A stretch of DNA of 15,957 bases from Cocleimonas sp. (GCA_023146675.1 JAGLBQ010000219.1:1-15957), one strand, 5' to 3'; positions 1 to 6,502 are shown, counted from the first letter of the stretch. Translations and numbers: made by a program. Notes: generated by a model not told the origin, from the sequence alone.

Positions 1-288
1 AATTTACAACGCCTAGCAAAGGGTGGATATAAATGGCGCTGTAATTTAACCGCAATCGTCACGTCTTATCTAAAAATAGCTGGATTCCCCCTGCCTAATC
101 TAGTGTTTTCCAATCAAACACTGTTTATTCATGGTGAAAATTCTCCCTATATTAAGCCTAGTGATCATTCATTAATAAAGTCCCTCTTTACAGATTCAGA
201 CATTCAGACTATTTTCAACACAGCCCATCTACCGCACATTGAACAGCCTGATGAATTTTATCATCGCATAAAAATATTTTTAAGTTAG
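1..288 (+). CDS. Alpha/beta-fold hydrolase (YbfF-like esterase), C-terminal part only
   Basis: This frame is open from the first base to the TAG at 286-288, so the gene begins upstream of the window and only its last 95 codons are present. The fragment has the end pattern of YbfF-type alpha/beta hydrolases: a cap-to-core stretch with GGYKWRCNL near residues 8-16 of the fragment, the strand TLFIHGENSPYI that carries the acidic residue region, and the final AHLPHIEQPDEFY segment, where the His of HIEQP is in the place of the catalytic triad His. Family members usually read GHWLHAEQP here. The nucleophile Ser and the N-terminal half lie outside the window, so substrate cannot be judged. No terminator is evident after the stop; the next gene has its own promoter 16 bases on. 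Confidence 0.72.
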   Translation, partial: NLQRLAKGGYKWRCNLTAIVTSYLKIAGFPLPNLVFSNQTLFIHGENSPYIKPSDHSLIKSLFTDSDIQTIFNTAHLPHIEQPDEFYHRIKIFLS

Positions 289-303
289 TGCTCAAAAAAA
301 GAG

Positions 304-333
304 TTGCATATTATTATTAATCTATATTAGAAT
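304..333 (+). promoter_or_regulatory. Putative sigma-70 promoter of the Gly/Asn-rich protein gene
   Basis: TTGCAT at 304-309 and TAGAAT at 328-333 are separated by 18 bases in a very AT-rich spacer. Transcription would start near 340, giving a leader of about 50 bases. An AGGA at 379-382 then sits 10 bases before the ATG at 393. The boxes match the consensus only in part, so this is a prediction. Confidence 0.4.
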
Positions 334-392
334 ATTCGCATATACAGAAACTACCATCAACCATCAATTTTTAAGACTAGGAAATAAAGATT

Positions 393-932
393 ATGAAACT
401 TCAAACACTAACATTTGCCGCTCTACTTGCTCTATCTACAACTGCTTCTGCTGATTGGTTCGACGGATTTAATAATGGCAACGGTTCAGGCAATGCCGCA
501 GGAAATGGCGCTGGCAATGCTCAAAGTAATGGCACTGCAAAAGGTAATGGCGAAGGAAAAGGCAATGGTTGGGGCGCAGGTAAAGGAGATGCAGACGGAG
601 AAGTAGATTTCAGCATCAACTTTAAAGGCAAGGGTCGCACTAATATGGATTCTAAAATGCAAACAACTGCTGATGTACAAGGCGCAGGCGATGCACAAGG
701 CGCTGGTAACGGTTCTAGTACTGCAGCAGGAAATTCAACAGGAAACATGGCTGGATCTAATGCAAATGGTGCATCTGGACAAGGTTTTGGCAACAACGGC
801 GCACAGCAACAACAAGCTCAACGTATGCCAATGAATACTGCACAAATGAAAGCTGCTTTAATGGCGCAAATTCAACAAGCTCAAGCTATGTTGCAGCGTA
901 TAGAAGCTCAAGAAAAAGCAATGACTAAGTAA
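393..932 (+). CDS. Secreted Gly/Asn-rich low-complexity protein, possibly sulfur-globule-like
   Basis: The 179-residue product has a clean Sec signal peptide (charged MK start, hydrophobic residues 5-17, cleavage predicted after ASA at 18-20, mature end DWF). Residues 24-66 and 98-136 are Gly/Asn/Ala-rich with many GN steps. A middle block at 66-85 (GDADGEVDFSINFKGKGRTN) alternates polar and hydrophobic residues, and residues 148-179 form a predicted amphipathic helix rich in Met, Gln and Ala. There is no Cys. Gly/Asn-rich exported proteins with a DFSxNxxGxGRTN-like block are, as I recall, annotated as sulfur globule family proteins in gammaproteobacteria, but this one lacks the Tyr richness of classical Sgp proteins. 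A structural or extracellular-matrix protein is the other option. It is monocistronic, with a promoter in front and a strong terminator behind. Confidence 0.8.
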   Translation: MKLQTLTFAALLALSTTASADWFDGFNNGNGSGNAAGNGAGNAQSNGTAKGNGEGKGNGWGAGKGDADGEVDFSINFKGKGRTNMDSKMQTTADVQGAGDAQGAGNGSSTAAGNSTGNMAGSNANGASGQGFGNNGAQQQQAQRMPMNTAQMKAALMAQIQQAQAMLQRIEAQEKAMTK

Positions 933-960
933 GTTGCAATAAGCTTATTGTTTTTCGCAA

Positions 961-991
961 AAAAAGGCTCACCATTGGTGAGCCTTTTTTT
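961..991 (+). terminator. Rho-independent terminator
   Basis: A perfect 8-bp stem, GGCTCACC (966-973) and GGTGAGCC (977-984), has a 3-base loop and is followed by seven T (985-991). Five A precede the stem and extend the pairing, so it could also stop transcription from the other side. It closes the Gly/Asn-rich protein gene 28 bases after its stop codon. Confidence 0.92.
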
Positions 992-1047
992 ATTCCATAT
1001 TTTCAGAAAAACCTCCATCCCCTCTGTCGGAGAAGCGAGCGAAACAC

Positions 1048-1075
1048 TTGAATCAGCAATAAAAATGCTTAATAA
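1048..1075 (+). promoter_or_regulatory. Weak putative promoter of mltA
   Basis: TTGAAT at 1048-1053 and TAATAA at 1070-1075 are 16 bases apart. This is the best pair I see between the terminator at 991 and the mltA start. The same gap holds two tandem copies of a 12-base unit AATCAATAAAAA (1108-1131). The match is poor and the region is AT-rich. Confidence 0.25.
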
Positions 1076-1146
1076 TTATTCTAATTGTAGTCTCGTTAAC
1101 TACACTCAATCAATAAAAAAATCAATAAAAATAAGAGAGTGTCAAA

Positions 1147-2301
1147 ATGACAAACCAACAGTTAGCAAAATTATTGCTCTGTGGCGCATGCTTAACTTTA
1201 TTCCCTGGGCATGCTGATCAGTTCAGTTCTAATGCAAATCGGTATGGTGATCAAACCTTGTCACTAGAGTCCTTTGGCGATATAAAAAATTACCACTCTG
1301 TTTCAGCTAGTTTTCTTGATAAAAATATTAATAAAAAATCTATTCAACCATGGCAAATACGCCTTGGGCTAAAAAGTGCAATCGCCTATTTAAAGCGTAG
1401 CAATCCCAATCAAACTGTAGCGAGAAAAGGTCTAAATGTTACAAACCAAGCACTAACGGATACAGCTAGTATTTTACTAGACTGGCATGGTGATTACACT
1501 CCAGAAGCTATGCGGGGACATTTTTATTTACAACGCTTGTATCGAGGCAGTCTTGATAAAAGCAAATTTACAGGATATTACACGCCAATTATTACCGCTC
1601 AATTACATAGAGATGATAAATATCGCTACCCTATTTATCGTTCACCCAATTTTGGGCGTCATCTTTCACGTGCAAAAATCGCAGCAGGTGCATTAAATAA
1701 TAAAGGGTTGGAAATAGCTTGGACAAATGATCCCGTTGGCTTGTTTTATGTTCATATTCAAGGTTCTGGAATTTTAAAGCTAGCAAGTGGTAAAAAAATA
1801 TCGTTGAAATTTGATGGCAGTAACGACAAAGGCTATAAAAGTATTGCAACCCATATGAAAAATAAAGGCTTAATTGCATCCAACCCAAGCCGTAATGCGG
1901 TTAAAAAGTGGCTGGATAATCATCCTGATAAAATGGATAGTGTCTTTAATATCAATCCTCGCTTTATCTATTTTACCCTAAGTGAGAAAAATACGATTAC
2001 ATCATCTGGAACCCCTATTATTACAGGGCATACCGTTGCCGTTGATACCAACTATATTCCATTTGGCGCGGTTATACTGGCTGAAGTCCCTATTATTAAC
2101 TCACGTGGAGAAGCCGTTGGCAACGAATGGCGACTATTATTCTCGCAGGATAGAGGTAATGCGATTATTGGTCCTGCGCGCATGGATATTTACACGGGTA
2201 TTGGCGAAGCCGCACGAGAAAAAGCAAATAGCTTAACAGGCTATGGCAAAGCCTATTTACTATTAAATAGACCACTGATTGAAGGTGCTATGGCGGTTTA
2301 A
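1147..2301 (+). CDS. mltA: Membrane-bound lytic murein transglycosylase A (MltA family)
   Basis: MltA cleaves the beta-1,4 bond between MurNAc and GlcNAc in peptidoglycan, leaving 1,6-anhydro-MurNAc, and acts in the periplasm. The 384-residue protein starts with a signal peptide (hydrophobic residues 9-20, likely cleavage after GHA23). The MltA domain starts at about residue 136 with FTGYYTPIITAQL and includes DPVGLFYVHIQGSG. The C-terminal 3D domain is clear: GHTVAVDTNYIPFG, then QDRGNAIIGPARMDIYTG, where D335 and D347 are the conserved acids; D347 aligns with what I believe is the catalytic Asp of E. coli MltA. The E. coli enzyme is a lipoprotein, but here the Cys residues at 12 and 15 do not make a good lipobox. 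It stands alone between its neighbours. An 8-bp inverted repeat (2290-2297 and 2312-2319) spans the stop codon but lacks a T run. Confidence 0.93.
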   Translation: MTNQQLAKLLLCGACLTLFPGHADQFSSNANRYGDQTLSLESFGDIKNYHSVSASFLDKNINKKSIQPWQIRLGLKSAIAYLKRSNPNQTVARKGLNVTNQALTDTASILLDWHGDYTPEAMRGHFYLQRLYRGSLDKSKFTGYYTPIITAQLHRDDKYRYPIYRSPNFGRHLSRAKIAAGALNNKGLEIAWTNDPVGLFYVHIQGSGILKLASGKKISLKFDGSNDKGYKSIATHMKNKGLIASNPSRNAVKKWLDNHPDKMDSVFNINPRFIYFTLSEKNTITSSGTPIITGHTVAVDTNYIPFGAVILAEVPIINSRGEAVGNEWRLLFSQDRGNAIIGPARMDIYTGIGEAAREKANSLTGYGKAYLLLNRPLIEGAMAV

Positions 2302-2340
2302 ACTCATATATACCGCCATACAACCAATTAACATAAATAA

Positions 2341-2370
2341 TTAACTCTATTAATGGCAATATTGTATTAT
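2341..2370 (+). promoter_or_regulatory. Weak putative promoter of the coiled-coil protein gene
   Basis: TTAACT (2341-2346) and TATTAT (2365-2370) are 18 bases apart in the 134-base gap after mltA. The fit is partial. The following gene has a good ribosome binding site, AGGAG at 2425-2429, six bases before its ATG. Confidence 0.25.
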
Positions 2371-2435
2371 ATTGTGTAATTGTCCCTATTTTTTTAAAAG
2401 AAAACAGGAGCGCTATAAAAAATTAGGAGTCAATA

Positions 2436-3713
2436 ATGAGGCGGGTTTTATTTCAAATTGGGGCAAACTTTATCTTAGCGGGGGTTATGACAGCATCAGC
2501 TAATGAATCTCTGCAGATTTTAACTTCTGATTCTAGTCATCTAATCAATATTTTTGAAGTTATCGTTGCAGGTGTTGTTGCTTCTGCGATTGTGATTGCA
2601 ATCTTGGTATTGTTTATTGGGCAATGGTCAGGCAGAAAACAAAATACTGCAATAAAAAAAATTCGTAACAATATCGAAAAAAATGAAGAAATTATTCAGT
2701 CATCCGTTGTTAATGTCGATGAAAATACCGCTAAAATTCAACAATTGCTTAATATTATTGAAAAAAAATCAGCCGCTATTACTTCAAAACAACATGAAGC
2801 TTGGATTCATGCAGAAGATCTTGAAGAAATGCTTGAAGATGCGATGGAATATAAAGCAGAGCTACAGCAAAATACTGAAAACGTTAATCAACGCATCAAT
2901 CAAATACAATCTTATTGGGACGAACAACTAACGGAGACTGCAGATGTAGTCGAACGTGTACAATCCACCTTAGAGCAAGGCTTGCAAAAAGTAGAGTCAG
3001 GGCTGGAAGAATTACAACAAACAGAGACACGGTCACGTGCTATCTCACAAAAAATTGTTGAAGCTTATGGTCGCCAAGCGGTTGCTCTTTCAGAAAACTC
3101 ATCCACTTCAAATGATATTAAGCAAAATTTACAAAAGGCATTTGAAGAATCAAAGCACCTTTTACAGCAATTAGATGAACACAAAAAAGGTGCAAACAAA
3201 GCATTTCAACACTTTAATAGTGAGCTAGGGGATTATGAATTGCAGGCATGTGAGCAATTTGATGGGGCATTTCAAGCAACCGATATTGCAAAACAGGAGC
3301 TGACCGCTAATGTCAACGAAAGCCGCCAACATATTGATAATCTAAGGCGCTATGAATCAGAAGGTCGTAATATTAAACGGCAAGCCTGTGACCACTTAGA
3401 ATCAATGAATAATAAATCAACGAAACAATTTGAAACGACACTAGAAAACACGCAAAAAATGTTTACCACATTGCAAAATGATGTTCAGGATGCACAATAT
3501 GCGATAAATACATTGCGCAATATAAAAAAAGAAACAACTAAAACCTTTGAAGCAGAGCCTCTAGTTAAAATGCCCCCACAAGAAAAAGCCTCTGAATGCA
3601 TTCAGAGTGCACCAGAGGCTAATATCATAGAAGAAAAAATGGAATACAAAGCCGTTAGCGGCGATAGTACTTTGGTTCCTTTCTTCTCCTTTTTGAAAAA
3701 AGAAAAAAAATGA
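2436..3713 (+). CDS. Unrecognised membrane-anchored long coiled-coil protein
   Basis: I do not recognise this 425-residue protein. Residues 4-22 form a hydrophobic segment ending in ASA, which could be a cleaved signal peptide or a first membrane helix. Residues 41-62 (EVIVAGVVASAIVIAILVLF plus two) are a strong membrane helix followed at once by R67 and K68, so by the positive-inside rule the rest faces the cytoplasm. From about 70 to 375 the chain is almost all predicted coiled coil, rich in Glu, Gln, Asn and Lys. The tail is linker-like and ends in a short hydrophobic-basic patch, LVPFFSFLKKEKK. The layout recalls chemoreceptor-like or filament-forming scaffolds (cell-shape, division or organelle-anchoring), but no signature of those families is visible. 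The start is set by AGGAG at 2425-2429. Neighbours are not functionally related. Confidence 0.85.
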   Translation: MRRVLFQIGANFILAGVMTASANESLQILTSDSSHLINIFEVIVAGVVASAIVIAILVLFIGQWSGRKQNTAIKKIRNNIEKNEEIIQSSVVNVDENTAKIQQLLNIIEKKSAAITSKQHEAWIHAEDLEEMLEDAMEYKAELQQNTENVNQRINQIQSYWDEQLTETADVVERVQSTLEQGLQKVESGLEELQQTETRSRAISQKIVEAYGRQAVALSENSSTSNDIKQNLQKAFEESKHLLQQLDEHKKGANKAFQHFNSELGDYELQACEQFDGAFQATDIAKQELTANVNESRQHIDNLRRYESEGRNIKRQACDHLESMNNKSTKQFETTLENTQKMFTTLQNDVQDAQYAINTLRNIKKETTKTFEAEPLVKMPPQEKASECIQSAPEANIIEEKMEYKAVSGDSTLVPFFSFLKKEKK

Positions 3714-3727
3714 GCCATCCTTGGCTC
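3703..3727 (-). terminator. Minus-strand rho-independent terminator
   Basis: Read on the minus strand, GAGCCA, a 4-base loop and TGGCTC (3727 down to 3712) are followed, after one A, by eight T (3710 down to 3703). No T run follows on the + strand, so the signal acts only on transcripts coming leftward from the gap. The run overlaps the Lys-rich end of the upstream gene, so part of the A tract is also coding. Confidence 0.55.
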
Positions 3728-3772
3728 CCAATCAGCTTAATCCATCAATAACTGGGCAAAGATCCTTTACCC

Positions 3773-3802
3773 CTGACTGGCGGCTCTTCAGTTTGCTATA
3801 AT
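3773..3802 (+). promoter_or_regulatory. Putative extended -10 promoter reading toward cobO
   Basis: TGCTATAAT at 3794-3802 is a perfect extended -10 box, and CTGACT at 3773-3778 lies 18 bases upstream of the hexamer as a partial -35. A transcript from here would carry about 460 bases of leader before cobO. I see no cobalamin-riboswitch sequence in that leader, so whether this promoter serves cobO is open. Confidence 0.3.
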
Positions 3803-3862
3803 TCAGTGAATTTTTACATACCAAAGAACTCTCGTCCATCCATGTAAGGTATTAGAAATAGC

Positions 3863-3901
3863 ATCATATAGGTAGCATACAAAGCTGAACGGACGCTGAA
3901 T
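3863..3901 (-). promoter_or_regulatory. Minus-strand promoter with OmpR-type tandem operator
   Basis: On the minus strand two heptamers, ATTCAGC (3901-3895) and GTTCAGC (3890-3884), are spaced by 4 bases, a repeat period of 11. This is the spacing used by OmpR/PhoB-family response regulators. The second copy overlaps a -35 position (GTTCAG, 3890-3885), and TATGAT (3868-3863) follows after 16 bases as the -10 box. That is the usual geometry of a promoter activated by a two-component system. The regulator itself is not in this window. Confidence 0.42.
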
Positions 3902-3980
3902 CTCGATAAACTAACAAGATCATATAATATTTTTTAGGCAATATCAAAAATAAAAATAGTTTTATTTAAATAGAGTTAAA

Positions 3981-4013
3981 ATTCAAACTTAAACTATCAC
4001 ATTAAGTTTGAAT
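3981..4013. repeat. Perfect 12-bp inverted repeat in the cobO upstream region
   Basis: ATTCAAACTTAA (3981-3992) and TTAAGTTTGAAT (4002-4013) are exact reverse complements around a 9-base centre. GAGT (3973-3976) and ACTC (4015-4018) add a weaker outer pairing. No T run of useful length follows on either strand, so a regulatory operator or an mRNA leader hairpin is more likely than a terminator. Confidence 0.75.
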
Positions 4014-4268
4014 CACTCAACAAAACTAGTACCTATTGCCACATGATATTTCGCATTAGTTCCAGTATTTATCCCCTAACTTTACATAACAACACTACGC
4101 TTGATGTTTTGTAATAGCGATTTAAGATACTTTCCACTAGACTAGTGAGCTTTACTTTACTTGCCATGACTTAAATGTTTAGGTCAAAAAACAGCCATTT
4201 TTGACAACTAATCCCTATCTTAATGTCGTTAATCGCTTATACCAATAAAACCAATTACAATTTGAAAA

Positions 4269-4874
4269 ATGAATAAATCAAATCAGGCAGAACGCCATAA
4301 TGAGCGCATGAAGCGCACGAAAGAAATTGTTGATAAGCGCATTGCAGAGGCACAGGAAGAGCGAGGTGTTTTTATTTTACTAACAGGTAATGGTAAAGGC
4401 AAAAGCTCTTCTGCATTTGGTATGGTCGCGCGCGCATTAGGGCATGGGCAAAAAGTGGCAATTGTACAATTTGTTAAAGGTCGTATGGAAACAGGAGAGC
4501 AAAATTTTTTCACACAACAGGATCAAGTTGATTTTCATGTGATGGGCGATGGTTTTACGTGGGAAACTCAAAATCGTGACAAAGACATCGCATCAGCGCA
4601 ACAAGCATGGAAAATAGCGAAAGGTATATTACAAGATGTCCGTTATGACCTTGTTGTGCTGGATGAAATGACTTATATGTTTAAATACGATTATCTGGAC
4701 TTAGAAGACATCATCAGCACAATAAAGCAACGCCCTAACCTGCAAAATATCATCATCACAGGACGCGGTGCTAAAAAATCACTCAAACAGGCTGCCGATA
4801 CTGTTAGTGTTATTATGGATGAAAAACATGCCTTTAAAGCGGGAGTAAAAGCACAAAAAGGGATTGAGTGGTGA
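4269..4874 (+). CDS. cobO: Cob(I)yrinic acid a,c-diamide adenosyltransferase (CobO/BtuR)
   Basis: This cytoplasmic enzyme transfers adenosyl from ATP to the cobalt of reduced corrinoids, for de novo synthesis or salvage of adenosylcobalamin. The 201 residues match E. coli BtuR (196 residues) along the whole length. The N-terminal RHNERMKRTKEIVDKRI helix covers the active site in this family. The unusual P-loop GNGKGKSS is at 40-47. Then come GHGQKVAIVQFVKG, GFTWETQNRDKD, the acidic VVLDEMTYM strand, IITGRG and the C-terminal KHAFKAGVKAQKGIEW. The ATG at 4269 keeps the full family N-terminus but has no Shine-Dalgarno sequence in front. The stop overlaps the start of cobB, so the two are co-translated. 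Confidence 0.96.
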   Translation: MNKSNQAERHNERMKRTKEIVDKRIAEAQEERGVFILLTGNGKGKSSSAFGMVARALGHGQKVAIVQFVKGRMETGEQNFFTQQDQVDFHVMGDGFTWETQNRDKDIASAQQAWKIAKGILQDVRYDLVVLDEMTYMFKYDYLDLEDIISTIKQRPNLQNIIITGRGAKKSLKQAADTVSVIMDEKHAFKAGVKAQKGIEW

Positions 4875-6175
4875 GTTCTCATTCAAAAATAGCGTCATGT
4901 CCTGCCGTTTTTATTTCTGCTCCTGCATCAGGGCAGGGGAAAACCACCATTACAGCAGGGCTGGCACGTTATCATTATAATCAAGGACGCAAGGTGCGTG
5001 TCTTTAAAACGGGACCTGATTACCTTGATCCGTTGATTCTACAGCGCGCATCACACCACTCTGTTGAACAGATTGATTTATGGATGATGGGTGAGGATTA
5101 TTGTCGCCAAGTATTGTATCAAGCAGCCTGCAAAGCAGATTTGATTATTATTGAAGGGGCTATGGGCTTGTTTGATGGTAATCCAAGCAGTGCGGATTTA
5201 GCAGCGTTTTTTGGCATTCCCATCATTGCTGTTATTAATGGCAAAGCGATGGCGCAAACATTTGGGGCGATTACACTTGGCTTAACACAGTATCGCCCAG
5301 ATTTAAATTTTGCTGGCGTTATCGCCAACAATGTCGCCAGTGAACGTCATCAAGGACTAATCAAACAAAGCATTCCTAAAAATACAACTCTGCTCGGCTG
5401 CTTTCCACGCAACGAGCAAATGGAATTACCCCATCGACACCTCGGTTTGATAGACCCCAATGAGATAGAGGATTTTGATCAACGCCTTGAAATGTTGGCA
5501 AATGAAATATCACTAAATGAACTAGGCGAGTTGCCACGAGCAGTAGTATTTAAAGACTCTGTTAATCAAACACCTATGCCTAAACTGAAATCCTACACCA
5601 TTGCCATCGCTAAAGATGAGGCATTTAGCTTTATCTATGCTGAAAATATACGTTTATTGAAGGCATTAGGTGCGACCATTGTTTATTTTTCCCCTTTGCA
5701 TGATCAAGACTTACCAGTAGCTGATGCCCTGTGGCTACCTGGCGGATATCCAGAACTACATAAAGAAAAGCTACAAAATAATCAGAAAATGCATCAAGCA
5801 ATTCAACAGCACTATCAAGCCGATAAAAAAATACTTGCCGAATGCGGAGGTATGCTTTACATACAAAAAACACTAACAGGTATTGAGGGCGACAGTGTCA
5901 GAATGGTGGGGCTAATCTCAGGTGATGGACATATGCGTAACCGTAGTGGATGTCAAGGGATGCAAACGGCACTGTTGCCAGAAGGTGAAATACGTGCTCA
6001 TGCACATCACCATTCACGCAGTGAAAATACAATTGAGCCCATTAATTATGCTAAACGTGCGACACATCCTGCCCCAGGAGAGGCTATTTATCGCAGCAAA
6101 GGTTTAACTGCATCCTATTTGCATCTATTTTTCCCCTCCAATCAAGCAGCAATAGTTGAGCTATTCTCAAGATAA
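4871..6175 (+). CDS. cobB: Cobyrinate a,c-diamide synthase (CobB/CbiA)
   Basis: This glutamine amidotransferase uses ATP to amidate the a and c carboxylates of (hydrogeno)cobyrinate. At 434 residues it has the normal size. The N-terminal dethiobiotin-synthetase-like domain carries the P-loop SAPASGQGKTT (16-26), KTGPDYLDP, and IIEGAMGLFDG. The C-terminal class-3 GATase domain has the LWLPGGYPELH strand, the nucleophile Cys325 in AECGGMLY, and a His-rich HAHHHS stretch, and ends with the family pattern SYLHLFFPSN. I prefer the GTG at 4871, because it makes a GTGA 4-base overlap with the cobO stop and lies 7 bases after AGGGA (4859-4863); GTG at 4868, one codon earlier, is possible. No other cobalamin genes follow, so the rest of the pathway, if present, is elsewhere. 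No clear terminator follows. Confidence 0.95.
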   Translation: MSSHSKIASCPAVFISAPASGQGKTTITAGLARYHYNQGRKVRVFKTGPDYLDPLILQRASHHSVEQIDLWMMGEDYCRQVLYQAACKADLIIIEGAMGLFDGNPSSADLAAFFGIPIIAVINGKAMAQTFGAITLGLTQYRPDLNFAGVIANNVASERHQGLIKQSIPKNTTLLGCFPRNEQMELPHRHLGLIDPNEIEDFDQRLEMLANEISLNELGELPRAVVFKDSVNQTPMPKLKSYTIAIAKDEAFSFIYAENIRLLKALGATIVYFSPLHDQDLPVADALWLPGGYPELHKEKLQNNQKMHQAIQQHYQADKKILAECGGMLYIQKTLTGIEGDSVRMVGLISGDGHMRNRSGCQGMQTALLPEGEIRAHAHHHSRSENTIEPINYAKRATHPAPGEAIYRSKGLTASYLHLFFPSNQAAIVELFSR

Positions 6176-6267
6176 AAATCATTACTATAGACAGAGCAAT
6201 ACCTTCGCTAATTTGATTTAAGCCAAAAATAGTTTTTTCAACTGATATGAATCAACTACTTACATGT

Positions 6268-6305
6268 GGCAAGATGCTTAAAAATGAGATGTTTTTCATT
6301 TTGCC
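6268..6305. repeat. Bulged hairpin downstream of cobB
   Basis: GGCAAGATG (6268-6276) pairs with CATTTTGCC (6297-6305) with one G-U pair. After a 3-base bulge, AAAAA (6280-6284) pairs with TTTTT (6292-6296) around a 7-base loop. Total 14 bp. No T run follows, so it is not a standard terminator. It could be a 3' end protecting structure for cobOB mRNA or part of an unrecognised RNA. Confidence 0.5.
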
Positions 6306-6452
6306 GAAAGTATTAACAGAGAAAATAATGGCTAAAAATAAGACTCAGGTGTAGTTTGACAGTTACATTAGATGATCATTTTAAAATGCAGAGTAAAGGG
6401 ATAGTTAATACGACTACTCTATCTAAGTACCCATCATTAAAACAAGGCAATG

Positions 6453-6481
6453 ATGACTATTAGTTTTACTTATGATATAAC
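6453..6481 (+). promoter_or_regulatory. Putative promoter of the leader ORF and repeat-protein gene
   Basis: ATGACT (6453-6458) and TATAAC (6476-6481) are 17 bases apart. The start point would be near 6488, just before the AGGAG at 6493-6497. An overlapping TATGAT at 6471-6476 is an alternative -10. The -35 match is partial. Confidence 0.35.
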
Positions 6482-6502
6482 CCCTCACCTATAGGAGCGT
6501 GC

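Larger units (their letters stand above)
3703..3856 (-). ncRNA. Candidate minus-strand small RNA of about 155 nt
   Basis: A promoter-like element at 3863-3901 and a terminator at 3703-3727 face each other on the minus strand with no good gene between them. The predicted transcript would begin near 3856. It contains a strong hairpin (minus-strand GGGTAAAG, loop GAT, CTTTGCCC, at 3772-3754, one G-U pair), a possible ATACC/GGTAT pairing near its 5' end, and the terminator hairpin. A 35-codon reading frame lies inside (3839 down to 3732, starting MDESSLVC) but has no Shine-Dalgarno sequence. The transcript could therefore be a small regulatory RNA, a small-protein mRNA, or the remains of a decayed gene. 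I do not recognise a known RNA family. Confidence 0.35.
3714..4268. other. 555-base intergenic region with regulatory signals, no convincing protein gene
   Basis: The left 190 bases hold the minus-strand promoter/terminator pair and a + strand extended -10 box. The right 370 bases are AT-rich, with a perfect 12-bp inverted repeat (3981-4013) and a 13-base palindrome, CACTAG-A-CTAGTG (4135-4147). TTGACA at 4201-4206 is a consensus -35, but no good -10 follows at the right distance. I see no tRNA, no cobalamin riboswitch and no ORF with a ribosome binding site. Confidence 0.6.
6176..6502. other. 327-base AT-rich intergenic region
   Basis: Apart from the bulged hairpin at 6268-6305 and a possible promoter at 6453-6481, I see no gene, RNA family or terminator here. 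Confidence 0.55.

Noticed and set aside
521..796. Minus-strand frame of 91 codons inside the Gly/Asn-rich gene
   Set aside because: It is an antisense shadow of a low-complexity gene with a clear signal peptide on the + strand; no ribosome site or promoter supports it.
1108..1131. Two tandem copies of AATCAATAAAAA as a functional repeat
   Set aside because: Only two copies of an A-rich unit next to the mltA ribosome site; most likely chance.
948..1217. Plus-strand frame of 89 codons between the terminator and mltA
   Set aside because: It begins within the rho-independent terminator region and runs into mltA in another frame; composition is not protein-like.
4135..4147. CACTAG-A-CTAGTG palindrome as an operator or site-specific recombination site
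   Set aside because: A 13-base palindrome with no second copy or flanking repeat in the window; too little to support a call.
3714..4268. Cobalamin riboswitch ahead of cobO
   Set aside because: The long leader invites one, but I find no B12-box-like AGYCAGGAGACC or GCCACTG sequence; the region is too AT-rich for the conserved core.
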